Shown here piece after piece: positions 30,953 to 37,825 of a stretch of 37,825 bases of DNA. Under the pieces are notes generated by a model. It ran no database searches, had not been told where the DNA came from, and saw only the letters and a list, made by a program, of their open reading frames with translations. A program made the position numbers and the translations under genes. How positions within the stretch are numbered: position 1 is the stretch's first letter; the number at the start of each line of letters is the position of its first letter. Source of the stretch: Corynebacterium curieae (lineage in GTDB: Bacteria; Actinomycetota; Actinomycetes; Mycobacteriales; Mycobacteriaceae); the NCBI RefSeq assembly GCF_027570035.1, contig NZ_JAKMUU010000010.1, positions 1 to 37,825 of the forward strand. The letters are read 5' to 3'.

Positions 30953-31002
30953 CACAAGGCGGTAGAAAGACCAGACGGTTCTTTCTACCGCCTTGTGTTT
31001 AT
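30953..31002. terminator. 17-bp perfect bidirectional terminator between transfer operon and relaxase
   Basis: CACAAGGCGGTAGAAAG (30953-30969) pairs perfectly with 30981-30997 around an 11-base loop. A T-rich run (TTTATTT) follows on the plus strand. The two convergent genes end 14 bases before it and 6 bases after it, so it serves both. Confidence 0.9.
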
Positions 31003-34000
31003 TTAGAGCTCTGGGCCTTGTTCTTCTTCAAGCTCATCAGCGGGTGCTTGCTCGTCGGTGGTATCGCTGTCGCTGGTAACGCTTTGCTGTTCGCCGCCCA
31101 GGCCGAGGCTGGCGAGGAAGTCGAGACCTGCTTGCGCGCCCTCATGCAGTTCACCGGCGTCTTCGTCTTGGGAGTTATCGGTGTTATCGGCTTCTGGGGT
31201 GGTCTCGGGCGCTGGTTGCGCTTCTTCTACGGTGTTCTGGACGGTGGTGTCTTGTTCGTCATGGTGGGTGTCGTCATTGTCTGGTTCGTAGGCGGCAGCG
31301 ATGGTTTCTGCGACCATGTCGCGGATTGTCTCTTGTGATGGCTCGTCTACGCCCAGGCGGCGTAGTTCGTAAGTGCGTTGTGCGGCCAGGAGGTTGACTT
31401 CATCGGCGATGTAGCCTGCATGGTCGGCAACATCGTGAGGGATTTCCTCTGCGCGCAAGCGTATGGCGATGTCGGCGCGGTCGGCGAAGTCCATTTTCTC
31501 GCGGCGAATCGTATCGAGTCGCTGTTGAAGCTTATGGGTGTGCTCGCTGTCGTGGTGTTCGGCTTCGCGTAGGCGCTTGTCCCATTCTTCGGTGTCGTCG
31601 GCACGGTAGCAGATTTCCTCCCACAGACCTGCCTCCGGCAAGTTAGCACCAGTATCCTCAATGGCCTGCTGAGCTAAGCTGCGGCGCTGTTGCGCCTGTT
31701 CAAGACGCTTGTGCGCATGGTCTATGCGCTGTTGGTACGTGCCATAGCCTGCAGCGTTATGGTCGTAGGCCCGCTCGGCAACCGGGCGGGTGTAGTCCTC
31801 TGCCAGTAGGCGTTGGTGCTCAATGTCTGCCAGGGCAGCTTCTTCTTCACGAAGGGCGGCACTGTGGTCTGCCATGGCCTGCTCATAGGCGCGAATGCGC
31901 CCAGCATCAAGGCATATCTGCTGGTAGTCAGCCTGTACCTCATTTGCGGCTGCGTCTTTGTCCTCGTGGAGGCGGGTGGTGATACTTGCTTCTTGCCAAG
32001 TGAGCGATTCCACCTTGGAATTAGCAAAGCGTGCGTGCTCTGCCAGCACAGACTGGTTAAGCCGGTTGAGGTTTCCTTCCTTACTGGTAAGGCGAGCAGT
32101 TTCCGCGCGGTCGTAAGGGTTGTGGGTGCGAAGCCACGTATCGAGTTCTATATCTGTCTGACCAGATACAGGAGGCAGCTGGTTGCGCTTTCCGGTATCG
32201 CGCAAGCGGAGTTGTTCGTCTAGACGGTAGCGGATAAGCCGTGCCGGATCATGGGCGTTGTCAATATCGCGAGTAGCAGCGTCCATGACGGTGCGCGGGT
32301 CAATGCCCGCGTCGATAAGCTGTGCCCAGCCATAGCGAATAGGTGCTACACCGTCGTCGCTGGTCTCAATCTTTCGGGAAAGGTCGCCGGGTAGGGTGTC
32401 GATCCAGTCCGGCAGGTAAGCGTCGATGAAGTCGTTGGTGGCTTCATCTTTACCCATAAGCCACAGGCCCATCATGCGATCGGGTGAGGTTTGCTCGTCG
32501 ACGACCTCGGCTATGACCTCGCGTGCGGCCTTCGGGCTGTTATCGCGGGCGATTACCTTGTTAAAGACGTCCCTGGTACTCGGGGCGTGGTCTATGCCCT
32601 GGTAGTGGTAGTGGCCTTCCTCGGCCAGCTCATCTAGCTGGTGCTCGGTTACCGCATAGATGTGGTTGGCAAGCTTGCCGCGTGTAAGTGCGACATACAG
32701 CCCTGCCCTATCGACGTGGTGGTCAATGACCGCGCGGGTGCAGTCCACGGTGCTGCCCTGGGCGCGGTGGACGGTAGCCGCATAGCCTAGCTGCACATTG
32801 TCGTGGACATAGTCTGCTGGCAGGCACAGTTCCTCGCCGGTTACTGTGTTGCGGGCGGTGATACTGCCGTTCTCGGCAATTCCGGTGACGGTCAGCAGCG
32901 TTCCGTTGTTAATACGGGTACTGGTAGCGGTGTCGTCGTCGTAGAAAGTCTGGTTTTTGCGCGCCAGAATCGTATCGCCCACACCTGCTTTTTCGCCTCT
33001 AGAAAGCTGGGCTTCCACGGTGGTGTCAACAACGCTCTGGGCGATGTAGTGGGCGCGGATTGTCTCGTTGAGTTCTGCCACATCGCGGTTGGTGGCAGCA
33101 ATAAGCAGACTGGTTTTACCGCTAGAAATATCAGCCAGGTAGTCTGCTGCGGCCTTATCCAGCATGTCGCTGCGTGCGCCACCATTGACCCAACCACGCT
33201 TAGCGTAGAAGTCGAAAGTAGAAGAATCGCCCTCGCGCAAGCGCAAGCTGGTAGCAGATTGCTCACTATCTCCACCGAAGCGCACGACTTCGGAGAGTTG
33301 ATTATCACTGCGGCCAGAAGCGTTGACCATTGCTCCGAAAAGTCCGCCGTTTTCGACCGCGCCGAGCTGTTTATGGTCACCGATAAAGCGCACGACTGCG
33401 CCTGCTTCTTCGGCAATTTCTAACAGTGAGCCGATGTTAGGGGTCGAGGCCATGCCGGCCTCGTCGACGATGATCATGTCGCCTGCGTTAATGGATACTG
33501 GAAGGTCTTTGAGGCTGTGGCCGGGCTTGGTTGGGTGGTTTCCGCGCCAGGTGTAGGTGAGTTTGTCGATGGTAAAAGCGTCAAAGCCTAAGTCTTTAGA
33601 CAACACATCTGCCGCCTGTGCGGACGGGGCCAGACCAATCACATTGCGGCCCTGGTTCGCCCAGACGTTGGCGACAAGACGCATAGATGCGGTCTTGCCG
33701 GTACCTGCCGGGCCTACGCCGGTAGCAGCCAGTGTGCCGCAGGTAAGCAGGTAGCGCGCCATGGATTCCTGTCCTGTATTAAGGCGGAAACCAGCCTCGG
33801 CTTCGTGCTCATCGAGCGCTTTATCAATCGCTGCAGACGGTGCGAATGCAGCCACCGGTTCGTTAAGCGCAGCCAGTGCTTTGTCTTCGGTATCGAGAAT
33901 GTCCTGGGTGGTATAAAGCTCACTATCAGCGCGGGTATCGCGAGCTTTACCTGCCGTATTTTTCAGCGCCTCCGGCAGTTCCAGAACATCGAAATCATTG

Positions 34001-35475
34001 AGCGCAATGGCCTTATCGCGCACAATAGCCTCGACCACAGTGGCGTGGATAAGGTCGCGCTCGGAAAGAGAATTAAAGCGATAGCCTTGGAGTTTTCCAC
34101 CTGCAGCAGTAGCTACATGCGAGGTACGAAAATAGGAACGACGCCTCGTTACCGTGTCTACAACGTCGTCGATCAGGCCCGATAGGTGGGTCTCGGCGTC
34201 AAACAGTGGGCGCTCATCACGGCCAGAATCTGCGGCAAGTTGGTTGATTGCAGCGAGTTCTTCTGCTCCGTTTTCGCGGGCGGATACTTCATTTTTCCAG
34301 CCTGCGCGAAGCTCCGACAGGCTTTCTGGTTCACGCTTCGCGTCACGGGTTTCCAAGATAGCTTGCTGCCACAAACGACCCACCTCAACCGAGTTAGGGG
34401 TTGCGCCACGCTCGGCAACAAACTCTTCAACAAGGCGCTTATAGACCGGCTGTGCGCCACGTCGACGCTTAGAAAACGACTCCATCAACGACTCGGAAAC
34501 ACCGTCGATCTCCCACGTTGGTTCCTTATTTGCGCCGTGGTCGCGGGCGGTAAACGTGTAGCCCATCTCGTTAGAAAGCAGGGTGTTCAAGATGGAGTCA
34601 TAGCGGTGGGAAATCGACTGATGATACTTCATCAACGTGTACCCATCGATGGACAACCAGCGTCCATCTTCGGTTTGCACCTTGTTGGATACCAGCACGT
34701 GCGAGTGCAGATCAGGGTCTCCTGCGCGCGTATCGTAGTGCTTAAATTCCGACGCTACGAAGCCTTTCGTCTTGACTTGTTCACGCCCTTGCTTGCCTAC
34801 TCGGGTAAACAATGCGTTGTCTTCTGCCCACGCCATAGCCTCTTTGACGGCCTGGTGATGAAGCTTCTCAATGCGCCGCGCGGTCTCTTCATCAGACAAC
34901 GCCCACACCACGGATACGGACTTGGCGGGCGAGAAAGTAAGGTCAAAACCCGACACAGACTGGCGCACATTGTCTTTAAGACCGTTGACCCAGTTGACGA
35001 TTTCCCGGCCTGATTGCGGCTCGACGCCGTGTTCTTCAATGAAGAATTCTCGGCCAATATCCTGGACTAACTCGGCGCGCTCCTGCTTTCCCATCAGCGT
35101 GCCCGTTGTCTGCCTATGGCGGCGCTCCGCGTCACGAAGTGCCACCAAAACCGGCACATCATTAGTGAAATTAGCGAACGGTCGACCCAGCTGCACGTCC
35201 TTGATTTTCTGCCCTTCGGACATCTTCATATCCGCATCCGGGTGCAGCCCCTCGCCGTACAATGCGGCCATTTGAGACTCGGTAACTTCCCCACCCTGCA
35301 CGACATTCTCGGTGTTCAAACCGGCCAAACCAGAGCCCAACCACCGCCCCGGTGGGGTGCCTTTCGCGTCGTAATACTTCGACAAACTTGGCGCGTCTGT
35401 CGGCCCATCATTGGTAGCCACAGAGCGCAACAGGTACTCATAACCTGTTCCGCTGTTGACTACGCGCAGGGTCAT
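31003..35475 (-). CDS. traA: MobF/TrwC-family conjugative relaxase-helicase
   Basis: 1,490 aa from ATG 35475; ATG 35478 lies directly before it and is favoured if the mRNA is leaderless. TGYEYLLRSV carries the candidate catalytic Tyr12/Tyr14; FDLTFSPAKSVSV follows at about 177; HYDTRAGDPDLHSHVLV supplies the three-His metal site (His246, His257, His259). The helicase half has GPAGTGKT (588-595), IIVDEAGMAS (about 669), FIGDHKQLGA and GYAATVHRAQGSTVD. It nicks oriT, stays on the 5' end and unwinds the transferred strand. The C-terminus is coiled coil, then the tail ELHEGAQAGLDFLASLGLG and acidic residues ending EL, shared with the DarB-like protein. It is divergent from the coiled-coil gene across the oriT candidate. 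The name traA follows usual practice for such plasmids. Confidence 0.92.
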   Translation of the reverse strand: MTLRVVNSGTGYEYLLRSVATNDGPTDAPSLSKYYDAKGTPPGRWLGSGLAGLNTENVVQGGEVTESQMAALYGEGLHPDADMKMSEGQKIKDVQLGRPFANFTNDVPVLVALRDAERRHRQTTGTLMGKQERAELVQDIGREFFIEEHGVEPQSGREIVNWVNGLKDNVRQSVSGFDLTFSPAKSVSVVWALSDEETARRIEKLHHQAVKEAMAWAEDNALFTRVGKQGREQVKTKGFVASEFKHYDTRAGDPDLHSHVLVSNKVQTEDGRWLSIDGYTLMKYHQSISHRYDSILNTLLSNEMGYTFTARDHGANKEPTWEIDGVSESLMESFSKRRRGAQPVYKRLVEEFVAERGATPNSVEVGRLWQQAILETRDAKREPESLSELRAGWKNEVSARENGAEELAAINQLAADSGRDERPLFDAETHLSGLIDDVVDTVTRRRSYFRTSHVATAAGGKLQGYRFNSLSERDLIHATVVEAIVRDKAIALNDFDVLELPEALKNTAGKARDTRADSELYTTQDILDTEDKALAALNEPVAAFAPSAAIDKALDEHEAEAGFRLNTGQESMARYLLTCGTLAATGVGPAGTGKTASMRLVANVWANQGRNVIGLAPSAQAADVLSKDLGFDAFTIDKLTYTWRGNHPTKPGHSLKDLPVSINAGDMIIVDEAGMASTPNIGSLLEIAEEAGAVVRFIGDHKQLGAVENGGLFGAMVNASGRSDNQLSEVVRFGGDSEQSATSLRLREGDSSTFDFYAKRGWVNGGARSDMLDKAAADYLADISSGKTSLLIAATNRDVAELNETIRAHYIAQSVVDTTVEAQLSRGEKAGVGDTILARKNQTFYDDDTATSTRINNGTLLTVTGIAENGSITARNTVTGEELCLPADYVHDNVQLGYAATVHRAQGSTVDCTRAVIDHHVDRAGLYVALTRGKLANHIYAVTEHQLDELAEEGHYHYQGIDHAPSTRDVFNKVIARDNSPKAAREVIAEVVDEQTSPDRMMGLWLMGKDEATNDFIDAYLPDWIDTLPGDLSRKIETSDDGVAPIRYGWAQLIDAGIDPRTVMDAATRDIDNAHDPARLIRYRLDEQLRLRDTGKRNQLPPVSGQTDIELDTWLRTHNPYDRAETARLTSKEGNLNRLNQSVLAEHARFANSKVESLTWQEASITTRLHEDKDAAANEVQADYQQICLDAGRIRAYEQAMADHSAALREEEAALADIEHQRLLAEDYTRPVAERAYDHNAAGYGTYQQRIDHAHKRLEQAQQRRSLAQQAIEDTGANLPEAGLWEEICYRADDTEEWDKRLREAEHHDSEHTHKLQQRLDTIRREKMDFADRADIAIRLRAEEIPHDVADHAGYIADEVNLLAAQRTYELRRLGVDEPSQETIRDMVAETIAAAYEPDNDDTHHDEQDTTVQNTVEEAQPAPETTPEADNTDNSQDEDAGELHEGAQAGLDFLASLGLGGEQQSVTSDSDTTDEQAPADELEEEQGPEL

Positions 35476-35485
35476 CATGCGCCCT

Positions 35486-35491
35486 AGTCTA
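35486..35491 (-). promoter_or_regulatory. Probable -10 of the relaxase gene
   Basis: TAGACT ends 7 bases before ATG 35478, the same distance as TAATAT before ATG 10937, so both genes may be transcribed leaderless. No strong -35 is visible. AGGG between the -10 and the ATG could alternatively act as a ribosome binding site for a longer transcript. Confidence 0.4.
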
Positions 35492-35514
35492 GCAGCCAAA
35501 ACCCGATTAACACT

Positions 35515-35620
35515 AAGAGTGCATATAGTGTGTGTTTGAAAGCGCGCTTGCGCGCGCCGACGCGGGCGTATGCCGCGTCTTGCCATAGTCCAGAAAGTCT
35601 CGTCTTTCTGTTTGGGCTCT
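35515..35620. other. oriT: Candidate origin of transfer (oriT)
   Basis: The non-coding gap between the relaxase and the divergent coiled-coil gene is rich in inverted repeats: GCGCGC/GCGCGC (35542-35555), GACGCGG/CCGCGTC (35559-35579, 7-base spacer) and CAGAAAG/CTTTCTG (35591-35610), next to a T/G-rich stretch (ATAGTGTGTGTTTG near 35525). MobF oriTs usually lie beside the relaxase gene and have this look. The nick site cannot be fixed from sequence alone. Confidence 0.5.
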
Positions 35621-35638
35621 GGTCATTTCGCGTCAGCG

Positions 35639-35654
35639 GGTGTTTGTGTCAGGG
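35639..35654. repeat. 16-bp direct repeat, copy 1
   Basis: GGTGTTTGTGTCAGGG, repeated exactly at 37086-37101. This copy lies between the oriT hairpins and the start of the coiled-coil gene, about 35 bases upstream of its ATG. Confidence 0.6.
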
Positions 35655-35689
35655 TTGCGGTGGTGTATGTGCGCTGGCATTGTGGGCTT

Positions 35690-36085
35690 ATGGTTACCGC
35701 AAGTAAAAGTTTGAAGAAGCGTCAGGAACTGCGTCAGCATCTCGAAGAGGAACAGCGCAAGCTGCGCGACAGGAAGAAGAAGCTCAACTCGCTACTGTCG
35801 CTAATCGACCAGCGCGAGAAACTCGATGAGAAGATTGGCGAAGCCTCGCAAGAAATTATCGACCTAGGCGAGTCCAAGGAGCTTGTGCGCGAGCTCGTCG
35901 GTGTCAGCCAGCGGGACTTCAACGACATGCTAGGAGCCGCTAGTGACTCCTCCCCTAGTGCGCAGGATTCGTCTGGAGACGAAGAGTCGCACGCTGGTGA
36001 TGATGAGCGCCAGGACAACGAAGAAGCCGCCAGCGCCTCTGAGGGCGCTGGCGGCGAGGATGACCACGCTTCTGATGGTCAGTAG
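35690..36085 (+). CDS. Coiled-coil protein divergent from the relaxase, probable relaxosome accessory
   Basis: 131 aa from ATG 35690. Longer forms would start inside the oriT hairpins and look non-coding. Residues 8-60 form a charged coiled coil (KKRQELRQHLEEEQRKLRDR...LIDQREKLDEKIGEASQEI), followed by VRELVGVSQRDFNDML and a disordered acidic Asp/Ser/Glu tail. No DNA-binding fold is evident, but small coiled-coil proteins beside relaxase genes often act in the relaxosome. The DNA for the tail contains an 11-bp perfect hairpin (36027-36037 with 36044-36054) 31 bases before the stop. The ribosome binding site is weak (GGG). Confidence 0.65.
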   Translation: MVTASKSLKKRQELRQHLEEEQRKLRDRKKKLNSLLSLIDQREKLDEKIGEASQEIIDLGESKELVRELVGVSQRDFNDMLGAASDSSPSAQDSSGDEESHAGDDERQDNEEAASASEGAGGEDDHASDGQ

Positions 36086-36124
36086 TCAGTAGAGAGAAAG
36101 AGCAGTCTTTCGCGTCGAGTCTGG

Positions 36125-36448
36125 CTAGTACTTGTGCTCGTTGGGGTCGTAGTACTCGCCAGGGTTGGCGGGCGCGTCTTCGTAGGTGTTGGAGTATGGC
36201 GAGTCGTTAGTCTCGTCGGTGGCGCGCTCGTAGTGGTCGGCCATGGAGCCAATCATCACGCCGAGGAAGGTAAGGAAGTACCAGATGATGATCCAGGCGA
36301 TGATTCCGCCTAATGCTCTGAGGATTCCTGCCACCAGTCCTGCGCGTCGTATCTGGGCGATGAGCATCCAGATAGGTATGGCGATAAGGGCAAGTTGCCA
36401 CCAGCCGGGTACGTGGTTGGTGGATTCGATAAATGGCAGTGCGTCCAT
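36125..36448 (-). CDS. Small membrane protein of unknown function
   Basis: 107 aa after AGGAAGGA. Hydrophobic segments WWQLALIAIPIWMLIAQI (about 16-33) and GLVAGILRALGGIIAWIIIWYFLTFLGVMIGSM (about 37-69, probably two helices) are followed by a 40-residue acidic, Tyr/Asn-rich tail. Its position beside relaxase and oriT and its small size are compatible with an entry-exclusion or immunity protein, but no family is recognised. It converges with the coiled-coil gene. The gap holds a GAAAGA/TCTTTC hairpin at 36096-36111. Confidence 0.7.
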   Translation of the reverse strand: MDALPFIESTNHVPGWWQLALIAIPIWMLIAQIRRAGLVAGILRALGGIIAWIIIWYFLTFLGVMIGSMADHYERATDETNDSPYSNTYEDAPANPGEYYDPNEHKY

Positions 36449-36516
36449 GGGGTTGTCCTTCCTCTCTGTGGTGCGTGCTGCCTATGGTGTCATAAGCGTT
36501 GGACGTGTGGGGTGTC

Positions 36517-37080
36517 ATGAAAGACTTTGAGGATATTCCTTTTGCAGAGCTTGCTCACCTGGAGCCGAAGCGGCCGGCTTCGGCTCGGCAGTCTCGTGCT
36601 GCGCGTGTTCATGATCCGGAGCTTCCTTTTGACGATAAGACTGTCAAGACTTTCTTTGAGCATGTCGTGAAATCACCGCACGGGTGCTGGCTATGGGTGG
36701 GTTCCATTTCCTCTCCTGATGGGTATGGGCGGTTTACGTGGCAGCGCGGTAATCGTCAGCGCACTGTGGCGGCACACCGTTTTGCGCTTCTTGTCGCGGG
36801 CGAGTCGTTCGCCGCGCGCGAGGTTGCCGAGCACGAGTGCAACGAACCGCTGTGCGTGCGGGTCGGTTGTGGTCATGTGCGTAAGACAACACAGCGGGAG
36901 AACCTTCGCTATGCGGTAGCGCTTGGCCGTCATACTGGAAACAGGGTTGCTGTTACGGCGTTGAGTTCTCGGGTTGAGCGCTCGCGGCGGATTAGGAATG
37001 CGCTTCGTGATGGGTGGGACGAACGTCGCTACCGTGAGGCAATCTTTGGTGTCGATAGTGACCAGCAGACGTTGTTTTAG
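36517..37080 (+). CDS. HNH endonuclease (HNH_3-like)
   Basis: 187 aa from ATG 36517 with GGGG upstream; a TTG at 36499 is less likely. GCWLWVGSISSPDGYGRFTW, TVAAHRFALLVAGE, VAEHECNEPLCVRVGCGHV and TTQRENLRYA together give the HNH_3 pattern: CWxWxG...GYGRF...AHR...HxC.NPxCxxxxH...xxENxx. Cys and His metal ligands and the central His are present. Proteins of this type occur as free-standing homing endonucleases or as plasmid and phage nucleases. No intron or partner is visible here. The basic C-terminus may bind DNA. Confidence 0.8.
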   Translation: MKDFEDIPFAELAHLEPKRPASARQSRAARVHDPELPFDDKTVKTFFEHVVKSPHGCWLWVGSISSPDGYGRFTWQRGNRQRTVAAHRFALLVAGESFAAREVAEHECNEPLCVRVGCGHVRKTTQRENLRYAVALGRHTGNRVAVTALSSRVERSRRIRNALRDGWDERRYREAIFGVDSDQQTLF

Positions 37081-37085
37081 TGTGC

Positions 37086-37101
37086 GGTGTTTGTGTCAGG
37101 G
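37086..37101. repeat. 16-bp direct repeat, copy 2
   Basis: Exact second copy of GGTGTTTGTGTCAGGG, 5 bases after the HNH gene stop. The pair brackets the coiled-coil, membrane protein and HNH genes. Confidence 0.6.
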
Positions 37102-37135
37102 ATTGGGTGGGGTGTCCCCCTTTCTTTCAATGAGT

Positions 37136-37159
37136 GCGCCCCGGCGTGTGCCGGGGCGC
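37136..37159. terminator. Strong hairpin between the HNH gene and the small gene on the opposite strand
   Basis: GCGCCCCGG (37136-37144) pairs with CCGGGGCGC (37151-37159) around CGTGTG. It lies 5 bases beyond the stop of the minus-strand gene and after the plus-strand HNH gene. No T-run follows on either strand, so termination efficiency is uncertain. Confidence 0.5.
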
Positions 37160-37164
37160 TATGT

Positions 37165-37383
37165 CTACAGTGCGTTGGCTTCGACTAGTTTCCAGAAGTC
37201 GACGTTGGTGCGGACTCGGAAGCCGCTGCGGTTGAGGTTGATGTTTCCGTCGGCGTTGATGTCGTGAGGCCAGTAGATGAGTCGCTCGGCAATGGCGTTG
37301 ATGTTGAAGCGGTGTGCCCACTCCCCTAGCGGGGTGATGATTTCGTAGTGGATTGCGTCGTTCAAAGTGGCGTAGGTTGCCAT
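37165..37383 (-). CDS. Small hypothetical protein (72 aa)
   Basis: Begins MATYATLNDAIHYEIITPLG and ends NVDFWKLVEANAL. AAAGAGA precedes the ATG by about 5 bases. The residue composition (several Trp, Asn, Ile; alternating strands near FNINAIAERLIYW and INLNRSGFRV) resembles a small folded protein. I do not recognise it. It is the second of two tandem minus-strand genes after a hairpin-rich gap. Confidence 0.6.
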   Translation of the reverse strand: MATYATLNDAIHYEIITPLGEWAHRFNINAIAERLIYWPHDINADGNINLNRSGFRVRTNVDFWKLVEANAL

Positions 37384-37498
37384 GAGTCTCTTTCCGTCTC
37401 GTATGCGTCTCGCTTGTGTGTTGTGCCGGTGTATCCGGCGCTGTGGTCGTCTGTGAGGCGTCCCTTGGGGCTTGGGTGCCCTGTGGCGGGCCCGGTGG

Positions 37499-37525
37499 GC
37501 CTGCGGCCCGGTGTGGGCCGCAGGC
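37499..37525 (-). terminator. 11-bp perfect GC-rich hairpin after the last gene
   Basis: GCCTGCGGCCC (37499-37509) pairs with 37515-37525 around GGTGT, 6 bases past the stop of the minus-strand gene ending at 37532. No T-run follows, so it may terminate poorly or stabilise the transcript. The rest of 37384-37498 shows no gene. Confidence 0.5.
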
Positions 37526-37531
37526 GGGGTC

Positions 37532-37825
37532 TTATATTTCGACGACCGTTGCTAGGACGGTGAGGAAGACTTCGGCGCGCACGATGATGGAGTGCTCTAG
37601 GTGGGTGGCGCGGCAGTTTTGCAGTTCGTTCCAGATTTCGGCGGCTTGGTGGTCGTTGATGGTGATCTCGCCGAGGTAGGCCCGTGCTTCGTGGCGGATG
37701 TGCTTTGTCGGTGCGGTGGTGTCGATGTAGGCGTAGTCGACGACGAAGCCGTGGTTCTTGTTGCTCCACCATTCGAAGGCGTCCATGTGGAGCTGTTGTT
37801 GTGGGGTGTAGAAGGTGGTGGTTTG
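37532..37825 (-). CDS. Hypothetical protein, possibly running past the right edge
   Basis: From ATG 37786 the product is 84 aa (MDAFEWWSNKNHGFVVDYAY..., with the helical stretch EITINDHQAAEIWNELQNCR). The frame stays open to the window edge and reads QTTTFYTPQQQLH before that Met, which has no ribosome binding site. The true start may therefore lie outside. No signal peptide or membrane helix is seen and I do not recognise a family. Confidence 0.55.
   Translation of the reverse strand, partial: QTTTFYTPQQQLHMDAFEWWSNKNHGFVVDYAYIDTTAPTKHIRHEARAYLGEITINDHQAAEIWNELQNCRATHLEHSIIVRAEVFLTVLATVVEI

Noticed and set aside
34186..35013. 275-codon plus-strand frame
   Set aside because: Antisense to conserved relaxase motifs, Cys-rich, with no start signal and no protein-like pattern.

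Overview
The window reads as most of a conjugative plasmid, or the backbone of a closely related integrative element, from a mycolic-acid actinobacterium, most likely Corynebacterium. Supporting signs are moderately high GC with GC-ending codons, a MobF/TrwC relaxase, an actinobacterial SCO6880-type VirB3/VirB4-N protein, a cutinase-like secreted esterase, and lysozyme-like/NlpC-P60 wall hydrolase domains. No chromosomal housekeeping gene is present. Nothing was searched; all family names come from motifs read in the sequence.

Layout. (1) 1-2.7 kb: the C-terminal two thirds of an MmeI-like N6-adenine methyltransferase cut at the left edge, followed by a 12-bp-period repeat array and two direct copies of an IS3-like end around a small hypothetical ORF. 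(2) 2.75-4.45 kb: the replication module, with an AT-rich segment, seven 22-bp iterons, repA (RepA_C family, minus strand), and a long repA leader holding a candidate antisense RNA and a 28-bp perfect palindrome. (3) 4.45-10.75 kb, minus strand: a 2,031-aa methyltransferase-helicase of the DarB type, preceded by a 56-codon ribbon-helix-helix gene. A 183-codon gene with its own Shine-Dalgarno appears to be overprinted exactly on the disordered linker of the giant protein. (4) 10.9-11.5 kb: a BldC/excisionase-like regulator and two arrays of GCGCA direct repeats with 9-bp period; a third array lies ahead of repA. (5) 11.5-30.95 kb, plus strand: a compact type IV secretion operon. It encodes secreted and lipid-anchored proteins, a cutinase-like esterase, two VirB2-size membrane proteins, VirB6/TrbL, SCO6880 (VirB3+VirB4-N), a paralogue of its C-terminal part, the VirB4 motor, an HTH-coiled-coil protein, a four-domain envelope hydrolase, VirD4 and a DUF4913 protein. 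It ends in a 17-bp perfect bidirectional terminator. (6) 31.0-35.5 kb, minus strand: the MobF relaxase-helicase. (7) 35.5-37.8 kb: a hairpin-rich oriT candidate, a coiled-coil protein, a small membrane protein, an HNH nuclease and two small hypothetical genes.

How it may work together. Relaxase and accessory protein would nick oriT. VirD4 would hand the complex to a VirB4-driven channel whose assembly through peptidoglycan and mycomembrane could be helped by the secreted cutinase and the M23/SGNH/lysozyme/NlpC protein. The most striking inference is that the relaxase and the DarB-like protein share a C-terminal tail (ELHxxAQ..(M/L)DFL..LGLG plus an acidic end at -EL). This suggests that both are recognised by the same partner, possibly the coupling protein, so that an anti-restriction enzyme might enter the recipient with the DNA. 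A BldC-like regulator acting on matching 9-bp repeats could link transfer-operon, regulator and repA transcription.
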